The position numbers were made by a program, and so were the translations under genes. From NCBI RefSeq assembly GCF_003319185.1, contig NZ_QOHJ01000004.1, positions 1 to 64,000 on the forward strand: a stretch of DNA of 64,000 bases. The letters are read 5' to 3'. The notes beneath the pieces were generated by a model, which was not told the origin of the DNA, did no database searches, and was given only the letters and a program-made list of their open reading frames with translations. This document shows, in pieces, positions 8,328 through 21,747 of this stretch (position 1 is its first letter; each line of letters begins with the position of its first letter). This DNA comes from Blastococcus sp. TF02A-30. Lineage in GTDB: Bacteria; Actinomycetota; Actinomycetes; Mycobacteriales; Geodermatophilaceae.

Positions 8328-10086
8328 GCGCTCGGCGCCCGCGCGCGACGCGGGGCCCGGCCGGCTCACCGAGCTGCGGATCCGCGGCCTGGGGGCGATC
8401 GACGACGTCACCCTCGACCTCGGTCCCGGGCTCACCGTCGTCACCGGCGAGACCGGTGCCGGCAAGACGATGGTGGTCACCGGCCTGACCCTGCTGTTCG
8501 GCGGGAGGGCCGACCCGGGCCGCGTCCGGGCCAGCGGCAAGGCCGGCGTCGAGGGGCGGCTGCTGCTGCCGGCCGGCTCGCCGGTGTGGGAGCGCGCCGC
8601 CGACGCCGGCGCCGACCCGGACGACGACGGCAGCCTGATCCTCGCCCGGACGGTGAGCGCCGAGGGCCGCTCCCGGGCGTTCCTCGGCGGGCGCGCCGTC
8701 CCGGTCGGCGTCGTCGCCGAGCTGGCCGACAGCCTGCTGGCGGTGCACGGCCAGACCGACCAGCTGCGGCTCTCCCGCCCGGCGGAGCAGCGCCGCGCCC
8801 TCGACCGGTACGCCGGCGCCGACCACCTCGCGCTGCTCGACCGCTACCGCGGCGCCCACCAGCGCTGGCGCGACCTCGTGGCCGACCTGGAACGGCGGCG
8901 CAGCTCCGCCCGCGAGCTGGCCCAGGCCGCCGACGTGCTGCGGCACGGCCTCGAGGAGATCGAGGCCGTGGGCCCCGAGCCCGGCGAGGACGAGGCCCTC
9001 GGCACCCAGGCGAAGCGGCTGGCCGACGCCGACGCGCTGCGCGCCGCGGCCGACGAGGCCCGGCTGGCCCTGATCGGCGACGTGACCGGTGACCTGGGCG
9101 GGGGAGAGGCGCCGCAGGACGCGACCGCCGCCCTCGCCATCGCCGAGCGGGCGCTGGCCGGCTCCGACGACCCGGCGCTGGTGATGCTCGCCCAGGACCT
9201 CGCCGACGCGGTCGCCGTCGTGTCGGACGTGGCCGGGCAGCTGGCCAGCTACGTCGCCGACCTGGACGCCGACCCCGCCCGGCTGGCCGAGGTGCTCGAC
9301 CGGCGCGCCGCCATCACCGCCCTCGTGCGCAAGTTCGCCGACCCCGGCGCCGGCGTGGCCGGCGTGCTCGCGTGGGCCGCCGACGCGGCGCAGCGGCTGT
9401 CGGAGCTGGACGTCTCCGACGAGGCGCTGGAGAAGCTCGTCGCCGAGCGGGACGCCGCCCGTGCCGAGGTCGACGAGCTGGGCGCGCAGCTCAGCGCCGG
9501 GCGCCGCGCCGCCGCCGAGGGGTTCGCCGCCGAGGTGGGGGCCGAGCTGGCCGGCCTGGCGATGAAGAGCGCCCGGGTGTCCTTCTCCGTCGACAGCCAC
9601 CCGGACGAGCCCGGCCCGGAGGGGATCGACGACGTCGCGCTGCTGCTGGCCGCCCACCCGGGCGCGCCCGCCCGGCCGGTGCACAAGGGCGCGTCCGGCG
9701 GTGAGCTCTCCCGCGTCATGCTCGCCATCGAGGTGGTCTTCGCCGGCGCGGACCCGGTCCCGGTCATGGTGTTCGACGAGGTGGACGCCGGCGTCGGCGG
9801 CCAGGCCGCCGGGGAGATCGGCCGACGGCTGGCCCGGCTGGCTCGGGAGCACCAGGTCGTCGTCGTCACGCACCTGGCGCAGGTGGCGGCCTTCGCCGAC
9901 ACCCACCTGGTCGTCGACAAATCGCCCGACACCGGTGCCGGCGTGACCGCGACCGACATCCGGGCCGTCGAGGACGAGGACCGGGTGCGGGAGCTCGCCC
10001 GCATGCTCTCCGGGCTCGCTGACAGCGAGACCGGCCAGGCGCACGCCCGCGAGCTGCTGGCCGTCGCCGCGGAGGCCCGCGGCTGA
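8305..10086 (+). CDS. recN: DNA repair protein RecN
   Basis: The 593-residue SMC-like ATPase has Walker A GETGAGKTMVV near residue 50, coiled-coil-rich central segments, the ABC signature SGGELSRVML and Walker B VMVFDEVDAGVGG. RecN acts at double-strand breaks before RecA loading. The GTG start at 8305 lies inside the end of nadK (23-base overlap) behind a gggaggggacc ribosome site. It closes the tlyA-nadK-recN operon. Confidence 0.95.
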   Translation: MPPRTTSERSAPARDAGPGRLTELRIRGLGAIDDVTLDLGPGLTVVTGETGAGKTMVVTGLTLLFGGRADPGRVRASGKAGVEGRLLLPAGSPVWERAADAGADPDDDGSLILARTVSAEGRSRAFLGGRAVPVGVVAELADSLLAVHGQTDQLRLSRPAEQRRALDRYAGADHLALLDRYRGAHQRWRDLVADLERRRSSARELAQAADVLRHGLEEIEAVGPEPGEDEALGTQAKRLADADALRAAADEARLALIGDVTGDLGGGEAPQDATAALAIAERALAGSDDPALVMLAQDLADAVAVVSDVAGQLASYVADLDADPARLAEVLDRRAAITALVRKFADPGAGVAGVLAWAADAAQRLSELDVSDEALEKLVAERDAARAEVDELGAQLSAGRRAAAEGFAAEVGAELAGLAMKSARVSFSVDSHPDEPGPEGIDDVALLLAAHPGAPARPVHKGASGGELSRVMLAIEVVFAGADPVPVMVFDEVDAGVGGQAAGEIGRRLARLAREHQVVVVTHLAQVAAFADTHLVVDKSPDTGAGVTATDIRAVEDEDRVRELARMLSGLADSETGQAHARELLAVAAEARG

Positions 10087-10155
10087 CACCGGGCGTTCGC
10101 CGCACGGACGGGTGACGGGCGCGTGAGGAGCGGATCACCGGGGTAGTCGACGGCG

Positions 10156-10902
10156 GTGAGCTGCTTCTCCTCCGCCGACGAGTCGGCGCACTACGGCTTC
10201 TCGGTCTGCATGCTGCTCGACCAGTACCGCGAACAGCTGCGCTGGGAGCACGAGGAGATCGTCGAGCTCGGCACCGGTGACGCGACGGCCATCTCCGACG
10301 TCGTGCAGGCCCTGCCCGGGCTGAGGGTGCGCGGCTTCGACATCAGCGGTCCGTCGGTGGACCGCGCCCGGGCGAACATCGCCGAGCGGGGCCTGGGCGA
10401 CCGCTACGCCGTCGAGCTGGGCGACTTCTTCGACCAGGCCGACGCCGCCGGGGGCGAGCGGGCCTCGACGGTCATCTCGAACCCGCCCTACATCCCCGCC
10501 CCCGACCGGGACATCCTGATGCCCGAGCTGTGGGGCGGCGTGCACGGCAACGACCTGGTGCTCCAGCTGCTCAAGGCCGGCTACGACAACGTCGTCACCG
10601 CGGTGGCCAGCTACGCCGACCCGCTGACCTCCGTGCGCACCGCGGAGGACCTCGGCTACCGCGTCGTCAACTTCCTGGCCATGGGCCTGGACTTCGGCAC
10701 CTACAGCAGCGAGCCCAAGGTCCGCGAGCACATCCGCCGGCTCTGCGCGGACGGCCGCGGGTGGGCCGGCGACGACGAGTACATGGTCGCCGTCGCGCTG
10801 TTCACCCGGAACCCGGAGATCCCCGGCGACCGCGGGGACCAGCTGCTGCGCGCGCTGCAGGTCGACCCGGCCCCGGCCGTGCCGGCGGTGGCCGCCGCCT
10901 GA
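10156..10902 (+). CDS. HemK-like SAM-dependent methyltransferase
   Basis: The 248-residue protein has the Rossmann motif I VELGTGDATAIS near residue 36, an acidic loop ending in GFDIS, and motif IV NPPYIP. NPPY is typical of N5-glutamine methyltransferases (HemK/PrmC) and N6-adenine methyltransferases. It lacks the N-terminal helical bundle of PrmC, so the substrate is uncertain. A stop codon at 10144 limits the upstream frame, making the GTG at 10156 the first possible start; no good ribosome site is seen. The gene is not part of the conserved mycobacterial order between recN and steA. Confidence 0.8.
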   Translation: MSCFSSADESAHYGFSVCMLLDQYREQLRWEHEEIVELGTGDATAISDVVQALPGLRVRGFDISGPSVDRARANIAERGLGDRYAVELGDFFDQADAAGGERASTVISNPPYIPAPDRDILMPELWGGVHGNDLVLQLLKAGYDNVVTAVASYADPLTSVRTAEDLGYRVVNFLAMGLDFGTYSSEPKVREHIRRLCADGRGWAGDDEYMVAVALFTRNPEIPGDRGDQLLRALQVDPAPAVPAVAAA

Positions 10903-10937
10903 CCGCGGCGGCCTGCCCGCGGCCGGGCTGCGCCGGC

Positions 10938-11780
10938 CTACCGCCGCTTGGCGTAGCCGGCCAGGCCGAACTGCAGCAGCGCCAGCCCGCGACGGCCCTG
11001 CCGGCGCAGCTCGCCGGCCAGCTCCGGCCCGGTGACCCCGGCCAGCACCCGGTCGCGGGCGAGCTCCAGCAGCGAGGCGTAGAGGCCGAGGACGGCGTGC
11101 GCCGCCAGCCACGGCTCGACCTGCCCCGGCCAGGCCCGCGTCTCCTCGGCGATCAGGGCGGCCAGCGCGTCGGTGAGCTCGCCGAGGATCTCCCGCTCGC
11201 GCACCTGCAGGGTCCGGCTGCCCCGGATCACCCGGGCCATGCGGGCCACGCCCTCGGCCGCCTCCGGCGTCCCGAGCAGGCTGACGGCCGCCACCACGAA
11301 GCTGCCCGCGGCGGCGGACACCGACTCGCCCGACGGCCGGGTGCGCACCGCCTCGAGCAGCGCCTCGCGCATCGGCGGGTCGGCGTCGAAGACCAGCCCT
11401 TCCTTCATCGGGAAGTGGTTGAAGACGGTCTTCTCCACCACGCCGGCGCGTCGTGCGATCTCCACCACGCTCACGGCGTCGAAACCGCGCTCGGCGAACA
11501 GCTCCGCGGCCGCGTCGACGATCTTCGCCCGCGTCTCCTGGTAGCGCCGGGCGCGCGCGCCGGACCCCCCGCGCGGCTTGACGGCCGCGACGGCCGTCTC
11601 CGCCGCCGGGGGTGCCTCGGTGGCCTCCGGCGACGCCGGCGCGTCCTCCGGTTCCTCGGCGGCGGAGGGGAACGGCCTGATGAACGGCGTGGGGACGGCA
11701 GCCTCGGGCGTGTCCTCCGCCCCGGCGGGGACCGCCGGCATCGAGTCGGTACGGGGCAGTGCGCGGGCCACTCCAGTCAC
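10938..11780 (-). CDS. TetR-family transcriptional regulator
   Basis: The 280-residue protein has a disordered Ala/Pro/Glu-rich N-terminus of about 85 residues. This is followed by a TetR DNA-binding domain (ETRAKIVDAAAELFAERGFDAVSVVEIARRAGVVEKTVFNHF) and a helical ligand-binding half. The GTG at 11780 is chosen because TAGCGT stands seven bases upstream, the leaderless arrangement; an ATG at 11741 is the main alternative. Most TetR proteins are about 200 residues, so the N-terminal extension is unusual. It is divergent from steA across 156 bases and could regulate it, but no operator can be named. Confidence 0.85.
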   Translation of the reverse strand: MTGVARALPRTDSMPAVPAGAEDTPEAAVPTPFIRPFPSAAEEPEDAPASPEATEAPPAAETAVAAVKPRGGSGARARRYQETRAKIVDAAAELFAERGFDAVSVVEIARRAGVVEKTVFNHFPMKEGLVFDADPPMREALLEAVRTRPSGESVSAAAGSFVVAAVSLLGTPEAAEGVARMARVIRGSRTLQVREREILGELTDALAALIAEETRAWPGQVEPWLAAHAVLGLYASLLELARDRVLAGVTGPELAGELRRQGRRGLALLQFGLAGYAKRR

Positions 11781-11787
11781 GTGCGCC

Positions 11788-11793
11788 ACGCTA
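11788..11793 (-). promoter_or_regulatory. -10 element for leaderless tetR mRNA
   Basis: TAGCGT on the minus strand is followed by seven bases and the GTG at 11780. It supports this start over the ATG at 11741. A -35 element is not obvious. Confidence 0.5.
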
Positions 11794-11936
11794 GTCACGA
11801 GTCGGTAACGATCCCGCTCGGACGCCGGACCGGTCGTTCCTGGCGTGTCGCGCCGCCCGTGGTGTCGAACACGGTGCGTGACTGAGGGGTCGCAGTCGCG
11901 CGTCGCGGGTCCGGGGCATCCGCGGATCGTGACAGC

Positions 11937-13133
11937 ATGCAATTCATGCGCATCGGCACCCTTCGACGTGGCCGGGCACAGGAGTCGGGGCCCGGGGTGT
12001 CCGGCACCGCCCGGCTGGACCGTCGCACCAAGAACCTCACCAAGCGGCTGCGGCCCGGCGACATCGCTGTCATCGACCACGTCGACATCGACCGGGTCAG
12101 CGCCGACGCGCTGGTCGGCTGCAAGGTGGCCGCGGTGGTCAACGCCGCGCCGAGCATCTCCGGCCGGTACCCCAACCTCGGGCCCGAGATCCTGGTCGAG
12201 GCCGGCATCCCGCTGCTCGACGGCGTGGGGCGCGACGTCTTCGCCGCGCTCAAGGAGGGCACCGCCGTCCGCCTCGACGGCAACCAGCTCCTCGCCGAGG
12301 ACGGCACGGTGCTGGCCGAGGGCGTGGCCCAGGACGCGCAGACCGTCGCCGCCTCCATGGCGGAGGCGCGGGCCGGTCTCTCCACCCAGCTCGAGGCCTT
12401 CGCGGCCAACACGATGGAGTACATGAAGCGGGAGCGCGCGCTCCTGCTCGACGGCGTCGGCGTGCCGGACGTCAGCACGGCCATCGAGGGCCGGCACGTG
12501 CTCATCGTCGTCCGCGGTTACGACTACAAGGAGGACCTGGCGGCGCTGCGGTCCTACGTCCGCGACTACCGCCCGGTGCTCATCGGCGTCGACGGCGGCG
12601 CCGACGCGCTGATCGAGGCCGGCTACTCGCCGGACATGATCATCGGCGACATGGACTCCGTCAGCGACGGGGCGCTGACCTCCGGCGCCGAGGTCGTCGT
12701 GCACGCCTACCCCGACGGCCGGGCGCCCGGCCTGCCGCGGGTGCAGGAGCTCGGCGTCGAGGCGATCACCTTCCCGGCCGCGGCCACCAGCGAGGACATC
12801 GCGATGCTGCTGGCCGACGAGAAGGGCGCCACGCTGATCGTCGCCGTCGGCACGCACGCCACCCTCGTGGAGTTCCTCGACAAGGGGCGGGGCGGCATGG
12901 CCTCGACCTTCCTCACCCGCCTGCGCCTGGGCGGCAAGCTGGTCGACGCCAAGGGGGTCAGCCGGCTCTACCGCAGCCGGATCTCCACCCTCGCGCTGGT
13001 CGTCCTCGTCCTGGCGGCGTTCGTCGCCATCGGCTCGGCGATCGCCGTGTCGGCCGCCGGCCGGGTCTACCTCGACCTGCTCCTCGACCAATGGAACAGC
13101 TTCGTGTTCTGGCTGGAGAACCTCTTCTCGTGA
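11937..13133 (+). CDS. steA: Cytokinetic ring protein SteA
   Basis: The 398-residue protein belongs to the Rv1697/SteA family. The middle resembles a thiamin-pyrophosphokinase-like catalytic fold with GVDGGADALIEAGYSPDMIIGDMDSVSD. A single transmembrane helix (STLALVVLVLAAFVAIGSAIAV, about residues 350-372) lies near the C-terminus, with a short tail outside. In Corynebacterium, SteA and SteB form a complex at the division septum linked to activation of the peptidoglycan hydrolase RipA. The stop overlaps the steB start. The start is ATG 11937 or 11943; neither has a clear ribosome site. Confidence 0.92.
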   Translation: MQFMRIGTLRRGRAQESGPGVSGTARLDRRTKNLTKRLRPGDIAVIDHVDIDRVSADALVGCKVAAVVNAAPSISGRYPNLGPEILVEAGIPLLDGVGRDVFAALKEGTAVRLDGNQLLAEDGTVLAEGVAQDAQTVAASMAEARAGLSTQLEAFAANTMEYMKRERALLLDGVGVPDVSTAIEGRHVLIVVRGYDYKEDLAALRSYVRDYRPVLIGVDGGADALIEAGYSPDMIIGDMDSVSDGALTSGAEVVVHAYPDGRAPGLPRVQELGVEAITFPAAATSEDIAMLLADEKGATLIVAVGTHATLVEFLDKGRGGMASTFLTRLRLGGKLVDAKGVSRLYRSRISTLALVVLVLAAFVAIGSAIAVSAAGRVYLDLLLDQWNSFVFWLENLFS

Positions 13134-14077
13134 TCGACTTCCGCTACCACCTGGTCTCCCTGATCGCGGTCTTCCTCGCGGTCGCGTTGGGCATCGTCAT
13201 CGGGACGACCCAGCTCAACGACCCGATCCTGACCGACATCGAGAACCAGGTGACCGACCTGGAGCAGGACAAGCGCGCTCTCGAGGACCGCACCCAGGAG
13301 CTGCAGGCGCAGGTCGACACCTCCGACGCCTTCGCCCAGACGGTGGCCCCTGCGCTCGTCGAGGGCACGCTGTCCGGCGGCTCGGTGCTCCTGGTCGTCA
13401 CCAACGAGGACGTCGCCCCCGAGACCGTCGAGCAGGTGACCGCGCTCATCGGCCAGGCCGGCGCGACCGTCACCGGCACGGTCCGGCTGCTGCCCGGCTA
13501 CAGCGACCCGTCCAGCTCCTCGAGCCTGCAGAGCTACGTCACCGGAGGCGGGCTCCCCGCCGGGGTGACGGTCCCGCCGGAGGCCGAGGACGCCGGCGAG
13601 CTGGTCGCCTCGCTCCTGGCCCAGGTGCTGATGGTCCCGGCCGACGGCGGTGCCGCTCCCGACCCGACCGCGGCCAGCTCGGTGCTGGCCGGGCTGGCCT
13701 CCCTCGAGGTGGTGGAGGGCTCCTCGGTGCAGCCGGCCGAGCAGGTCGTGTTCCTCACCGCCGGCGAGTTCACCGGGGGCGAGGCCGCCGAGCGGAACGC
13801 CACGCTGGTCGAGCTGGTCACGGCCCTCGACCGGGCCGGCTCCGGCGCCGTCGTGGCCGGGGACGCCGCGTCGGCCCGGGAGAACGGGCTCGTCGGCGCG
13901 ATCCGGGCCGACCAGGGCGTCTCCGGCAGCGTCTCCACCGTCGACAACGTGGCCACCGCGGCCGGCCAGGCCAGCGCGGTGCTGGCGCTGCGCCAGGAGC
14001 GCGCCGGCACGTCGGGTGCCTACGGCACGGGCGAGGAGGCCCAGCCGGTGCCGGCCCTGGCCTCCGCGACGCCGTGA
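13130..14077 (+). CDS. steB: SteB / MctB-family septal membrane protein
   Basis: The 315-residue protein opens with the conserved VIDFRYHLVSLIAVFLAVALGIVIG transmembrane segment, followed by a coiled coil (about residues 37-65) and an extracytoplasmic alpha/beta domain. This is the Rv1698 (MctB) family. It has been described as a copper-linked channel protein in M. tuberculosis and as SteB, the SteA partner, in Corynebacterium. Adjacency to steA with a GTGA overlap favours the division role here. The C-terminus ends in a short Ala/Pro tail. Confidence 0.92.
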   Translation: MIDFRYHLVSLIAVFLAVALGIVIGTTQLNDPILTDIENQVTDLEQDKRALEDRTQELQAQVDTSDAFAQTVAPALVEGTLSGGSVLLVVTNEDVAPETVEQVTALIGQAGATVTGTVRLLPGYSDPSSSSSLQSYVTGGGLPAGVTVPPEAEDAGELVASLLAQVLMVPADGGAAPDPTAASSVLAGLASLEVVEGSSVQPAEQVVFLTAGEFTGGEAAERNATLVELVTALDRAGSGAVVAGDAASARENGLVGAIRADQGVSGSVSTVDNVATAAGQASAVLALRQERAGTSGAYGTGEEAQPVPALASATP

Positions 14078-14919
14078 CCCGGCCATCCGCCCGTCGCCGC
14101 GCCGCCCTGGCGCTGGCCGGGGCCCTCGCGGGCCGCGCCGCGCTGGCCGCGGCAGCCGCGGCGACGGCCTCGGAGGCGGGGGCGCCGTGGCGGCGCACGA
14201 ACTACGCGGGCCGGCCGGTCTCGCTGCTCGGCGGACCGGCGCTGGCCACCGCCGCGACGGCGACCGCGGTGCTCGGCGCGCCGCCCGGCACCCGCGCGGC
14301 CACCGCGGTCGTCGGAGCCGTCTCCGGCCTGGTCGGCGGGTACGACGACCTGGCCGGCGCCCGGCCGGAGCAGGCCCGCGACAAGGGGCTGGCCGGTCAC
14401 CTGCGCGCCCTGCGCGAAGGCCGCGTCTCCGCGGGGGCGGTCAAGGTGGCGGGCATCGGCGCCGCGGCCGCCGTCGCCGCGCTGCTCACCCGCCGGGAGC
14501 ACGGGGCCGGCGCGCTGGCCGACGGCGTGCTGACCACCGGCCTCGTCGCGGGCACCGCCAACCTGCTGAACCTGCTCGACCTGCGGCCCGGTCGCGCCGC
14601 CAAGGCCGGCGCCCTCGCCGCGGTGGTCACCCTCGGCGGCCCGTCCGGCGGGCTGGTGGCCGGCCCGCTCGGGGCGACCGCCGCGGTCCTGCCGGCCGAC
14701 CTCGGTGAACGGGTGATGCTCGGCGACAGCGGCGCGAACGCCCTCGGCGCGCTGCTCGGCCTGCGGCTCGCGGCGGCGCCCTCGCGGGCCGCCCGCGCCG
14801 GGCTGCTCGCCGGCATCGCGGCGCTCACGCTGGCCAGCGAGAAGGTCAGCTTCACCACGGTCATCGAGGCGACGCCGGGGCTGCGCGAACTGGACCGGCT
14901 CGGCCGCCGGTCGTCGTGA
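14074..14919 (+). CDS. MraY/WecA-like polyprenyl-phosphate glycosyl-1-phosphate transferase
   Basis: The 281-residue polytopic membrane protein keeps degenerate forms of the GT4-type lipid-carrier transferase motifs. These are NYAGRPVSLLGG near the N-terminus, GGYDDLAG (the DD of the Mg site), NLLNLLDLRPGRA in place of the usual N.xN..DG.DGL, and MLGDSGANALGALLG. Family members move a sugar-1-phosphate from a UDP-sugar to undecaprenyl phosphate. It is shorter than MraY (about 360 residues). Overlaps with steB upstream and the MurJ-like gene downstream place it in a lipid-linked glycan operon. The donor sugar is unknown. Confidence 0.8.
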   Translation: MTRPSARRRAALALAGALAGRAALAAAAAATASEAGAPWRRTNYAGRPVSLLGGPALATAATATAVLGAPPGTRAATAVVGAVSGLVGGYDDLAGARPEQARDKGLAGHLRALREGRVSAGAVKVAGIGAAAAVAALLTRREHGAGALADGVLTTGLVAGTANLLNLLDLRPGRAAKAGALAAVVTLGGPSGGLVAGPLGATAAVLPADLGERVMLGDSGANALGALLGLRLAAAPSRAARAGLLAGIAALTLASEKVSFTTVIEATPGLRELDRLGRRSS

Positions 14920-16535
14920 CCGGCCGCCGGATCGCCCAGGGCGTCGCCGGCGCGGCGGCGCTGATCGCCGTCCTCACCCTGCTCGCGCGGGTCGCCGGCT
15001 TCGGGCGGACGCTGGTCTTCACCAACGCCGTCGGCGCCGGCAGCACCGGCGACACCTACCAGGCGGCGAACACGGTGCCGAACATCGTGTTCGAGGTGGT
15101 GGCCGGCGGGGCGCTGGCCAGCCTCGTCGTCCCGATGCTGGCCGGCGGGATCGCCGCGGGCGACCGGGAGCAGGTGCGCCGCACCGCCTCGGCGCTGCTC
15201 GGCTGGACGCTGCTGGTGCTGACCCCGCTGGCCCTGCTCATCGCCGTGTTCGCCGAGCCCATCGCCCGGCTGCTCGGCCCCGGCGAGCCCGAGGAGGTCG
15301 ACCTCGCCGCTCGGTTCCTCCTGGTCTTCGCACCCCAGGTCGTGCTCTACGGCATCGGCATCGTGCTGGCCGGCGTGCTGCAGGCGCACCGGCGCTTCGC
15401 CGCCCCCGCGATCGCCCCGCTGCTCTCCAGCGTCGTCGTCGCCGCGGCCTACCTGCTCTTCGCGGGCATGGGCGGCAGCCGCGACGTCGCCGACCTGTCC
15501 CGTCCCGCCGAGCTCGTGCTCGGCGTGGGGACGACGCTGGGCGTGGTGGCGCTCAGCCTCAGCCTGCTCGTGCCGCTGCGCCGGCTGGGTCTGCACCTGC
15601 GGCCGTCGCTGCGCTTCCCGGTCGGGGCGGCCCCGCGGGTCCGCCGGCTGGCGGTGGCCGGGGTGCTCACCCTGGCCGGGCAGCAGCTCGTCGCCTTCGT
15701 CGCCATCCGGCTGACCGGCGGGGACGCACCCGACGGCAGCCTGGTGGTCTACGGCGCCGGCCTCACGCTCTTCCTCGTCCCGTGGGCGGCGCTGGCCGTG
15801 CCCCTGGCGACGTCGGCCTACCCGGGGCTGTCCGAGCGGGCGGAGCTCGACGACGACGCCGGGTACGCCCGCGCGCTGGCCCCGGTCACCGCGCTGGTCG
15901 TCGCCGCCTCGGCCGCAGCCGCCGCGCTGCTGATCGCCGTCGCGGGCCCCATGGCCCGGGTCTTCCTGAGCTCGGACACCGGTGCCAACGTCGCCGCCCT
16001 GCGCGACACCACGATCGCCTTCGCGCCGGGGCTGGTCGGCTACGGGCTCGTCGCGGTCCTGACCCGCGCGCTCTACGCCCGCGGGCTGTGGAAGGCGCCG
16101 ACCGTCTGCGTCGTCGGCGGGTGGCTCGTCGCCGTCGTCGCGGACGTGGTCCTCGCCGCCGCGCTGCCGGCCGGCGACCGGGCCGCCGCGCTCGGCGCCG
16201 GGCACACGATCGGTGTCACCGTCGCCGGGCTCGCGCTGCTCGCCGTCGTCGCGCGCACCGCTCCGGCGGGCTCGCTCGCCGGGCTGCCCCGGATCGGCAC
16301 GGCGGCGCTCGGGGCGGCGGCGGCGGGGGCGGCCGCCGGGCTCGCCCTGTCCCGCGCGCTCGGCGCGGACCCGGTGCCCCAGCAGGGCGTCCTCGCCGCG
16401 GTCGGCGTCGGCGTGCTCGCCGGAGCGCTCGTGCTCCTCGTCGTCGCGGCGGTCATGATGGGAGCCGCGCGGAGTGCCCTGATCGACGCGCTGCGTGCCC
16501 TGCGCGCACCCGACCGGCTGGAGGTGGCCCCGTGA
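14916..16535 (+). CDS. MurJ-like lipid-linked oligosaccharide flippase
   Basis: The 539-residue protein has about 14 hydrophobic segments and the MOP/MVF N-terminal pattern LLARVAGFGRTLVFTNAVGAGSTGDTYQAANTVPN. This resembles MurJ, which carries lipid II across the membrane. It lacks the large C-terminal kinase-like domain of mycobacterial MviN. Because it overlaps the genes for a lipid-carrier transferase and a glycosyltransferase, it may export a glycan made by this operon rather than, or in addition to, lipid II. Confidence 0.85.
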   Translation: MTGRRIAQGVAGAAALIAVLTLLARVAGFGRTLVFTNAVGAGSTGDTYQAANTVPNIVFEVVAGGALASLVVPMLAGGIAAGDREQVRRTASALLGWTLLVLTPLALLIAVFAEPIARLLGPGEPEEVDLAARFLLVFAPQVVLYGIGIVLAGVLQAHRRFAAPAIAPLLSSVVVAAAYLLFAGMGGSRDVADLSRPAELVLGVGTTLGVVALSLSLLVPLRRLGLHLRPSLRFPVGAAPRVRRLAVAGVLTLAGQQLVAFVAIRLTGGDAPDGSLVVYGAGLTLFLVPWAALAVPLATSAYPGLSERAELDDDAGYARALAPVTALVVAASAAAAALLIAVAGPMARVFLSSDTGANVAALRDTTIAFAPGLVGYGLVAVLTRALYARGLWKAPTVCVVGGWLVAVVADVVLAAALPAGDRAAALGAGHTIGVTVAGLALLAVVARTAPAGSLAGLPRIGTAALGAAAAGAAAGLALSRALGADPVPQQGVLAAVGVGVLAGALVLLVVAAVMMGAARSALIDALRALRAPDRLEVAP

Positions 16536-17670
16536 CGGAGCCGCTGCCGCTGTCCGGTCGCCGCGTCGTCGAGGTGCTCGCGACCAGCGCCGGGGGAGTG
16601 GGATCGCACATCCGGGCCCTCCTCCCGACGCTGCGCGAGGCCGGCGCGGACGTCGGGGTCGCCGGCGCGCCCGCCACCGAGGAGCTGTTCGGCTTCACCG
16701 CGACCGGTGCCGACTTCGCCCCGGTGGGCATCTCGTCGGGCGCGAACCCGGCCGCCGACGCGCGGGCGGTCGCCCAGCTGCGCCGGGCGATCGCCGGCGC
16801 GGACCTGGTGCACGCCCACGGCCTGCGGGCCGGTCTGGTGGCCGCCGCGGCGCGCCGGCTGCTGCGCGGGCCGAAGCCCCCGCTGGTGCTCACGCTGCAC
16901 AACGCGCTGCAGGAGGGCGGCGGCCGGTTGCGGTCGGCGCTCGAGGCCCTGGAGCGGGTCACCATCCGCAGCGCCGACCTGGTCCTCGCCGTCTCCGGCG
17001 ACCTCGCCGACAACGCCCGCCGGGCCGGCGCGCCCGACGTGCGGGTCACCCCGGCGCTCGCCCCGCCGCTGCCGCCGGCCGCCCGGACCCGGGACGAGGT
17101 GCGCGCCGAGCTGGGCGTGGCCGACGGCCGGCCGCTCGTGGTGGCCGTGGGCCGGCTGCACCCGCAGAAGGGCTACGACGTCCTGCTCGACGCCGTCGGG
17201 CGCTGGACCGGCCGGCCCGGCGCCCCGTTCGTGGCCGTCGCCGGTGACGGGCCGCTCCGCGAGGAGCTCGCCGCCCGCGTCCGGGAAGAGCAGCTGCCCG
17301 TGGTGCTGCTGGGCCGGCGCGACGACGTCGCCGACCTGCTGGGTGCCGCGGATGCCTGCGTGCTGCCCTCGCGCTGGGAGGGCAGCCCGTTCACCGCCCA
17401 GGAGGCGCTGCGCGCGGGGACGCCGCTGGTGTCCACCCGCGCCGGCGGCATCCCCGAGCTGGTGGGCGAGGCCGCCGACCTCGTCCCGGTCGGGGACGCC
17501 GCCGCGCTGGCCGACGCCCTCGACCGCGTGCTCGGCGACCCGCGGCACGCCGCCGCGCTGGCCGATGCCGGCCGCCGGCGCGCCGCGGAGTGGCCGGACG
17601 AGGCGGGGGCGGCCCGCCGGCTGGTCGCCGTCTACCGGGAGCTGCTCGGCCCTCCGGGCAGCGGCCGGCC

Positions 17671-17674
<4 letters not shown>
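16532..17674 (+). CDS. GT4-family glycosyltransferase
   Basis: The 380-residue protein is a GT-B fold glycosyltransferase. It has an N-terminal acceptor domain (LATSAGGVGSHIRALLPTLREAGADV), the linker VAVGRLHPQKGYDVLLDAV, and the donor-site EX7E-type region SRWEGSPFTAQEALRAGTPLVST. Family GT4 retains anomeric configuration and uses nucleotide sugars. It has no membrane segment and should act at the inner face of the membrane. The start overlaps the MurJ-like stop (GTGA) and its own stop overlaps the next ATG. Confidence 0.9.
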
Positions 17675-21745
<4,071 letters not shown>

Positions 21746-21747
21746 CG

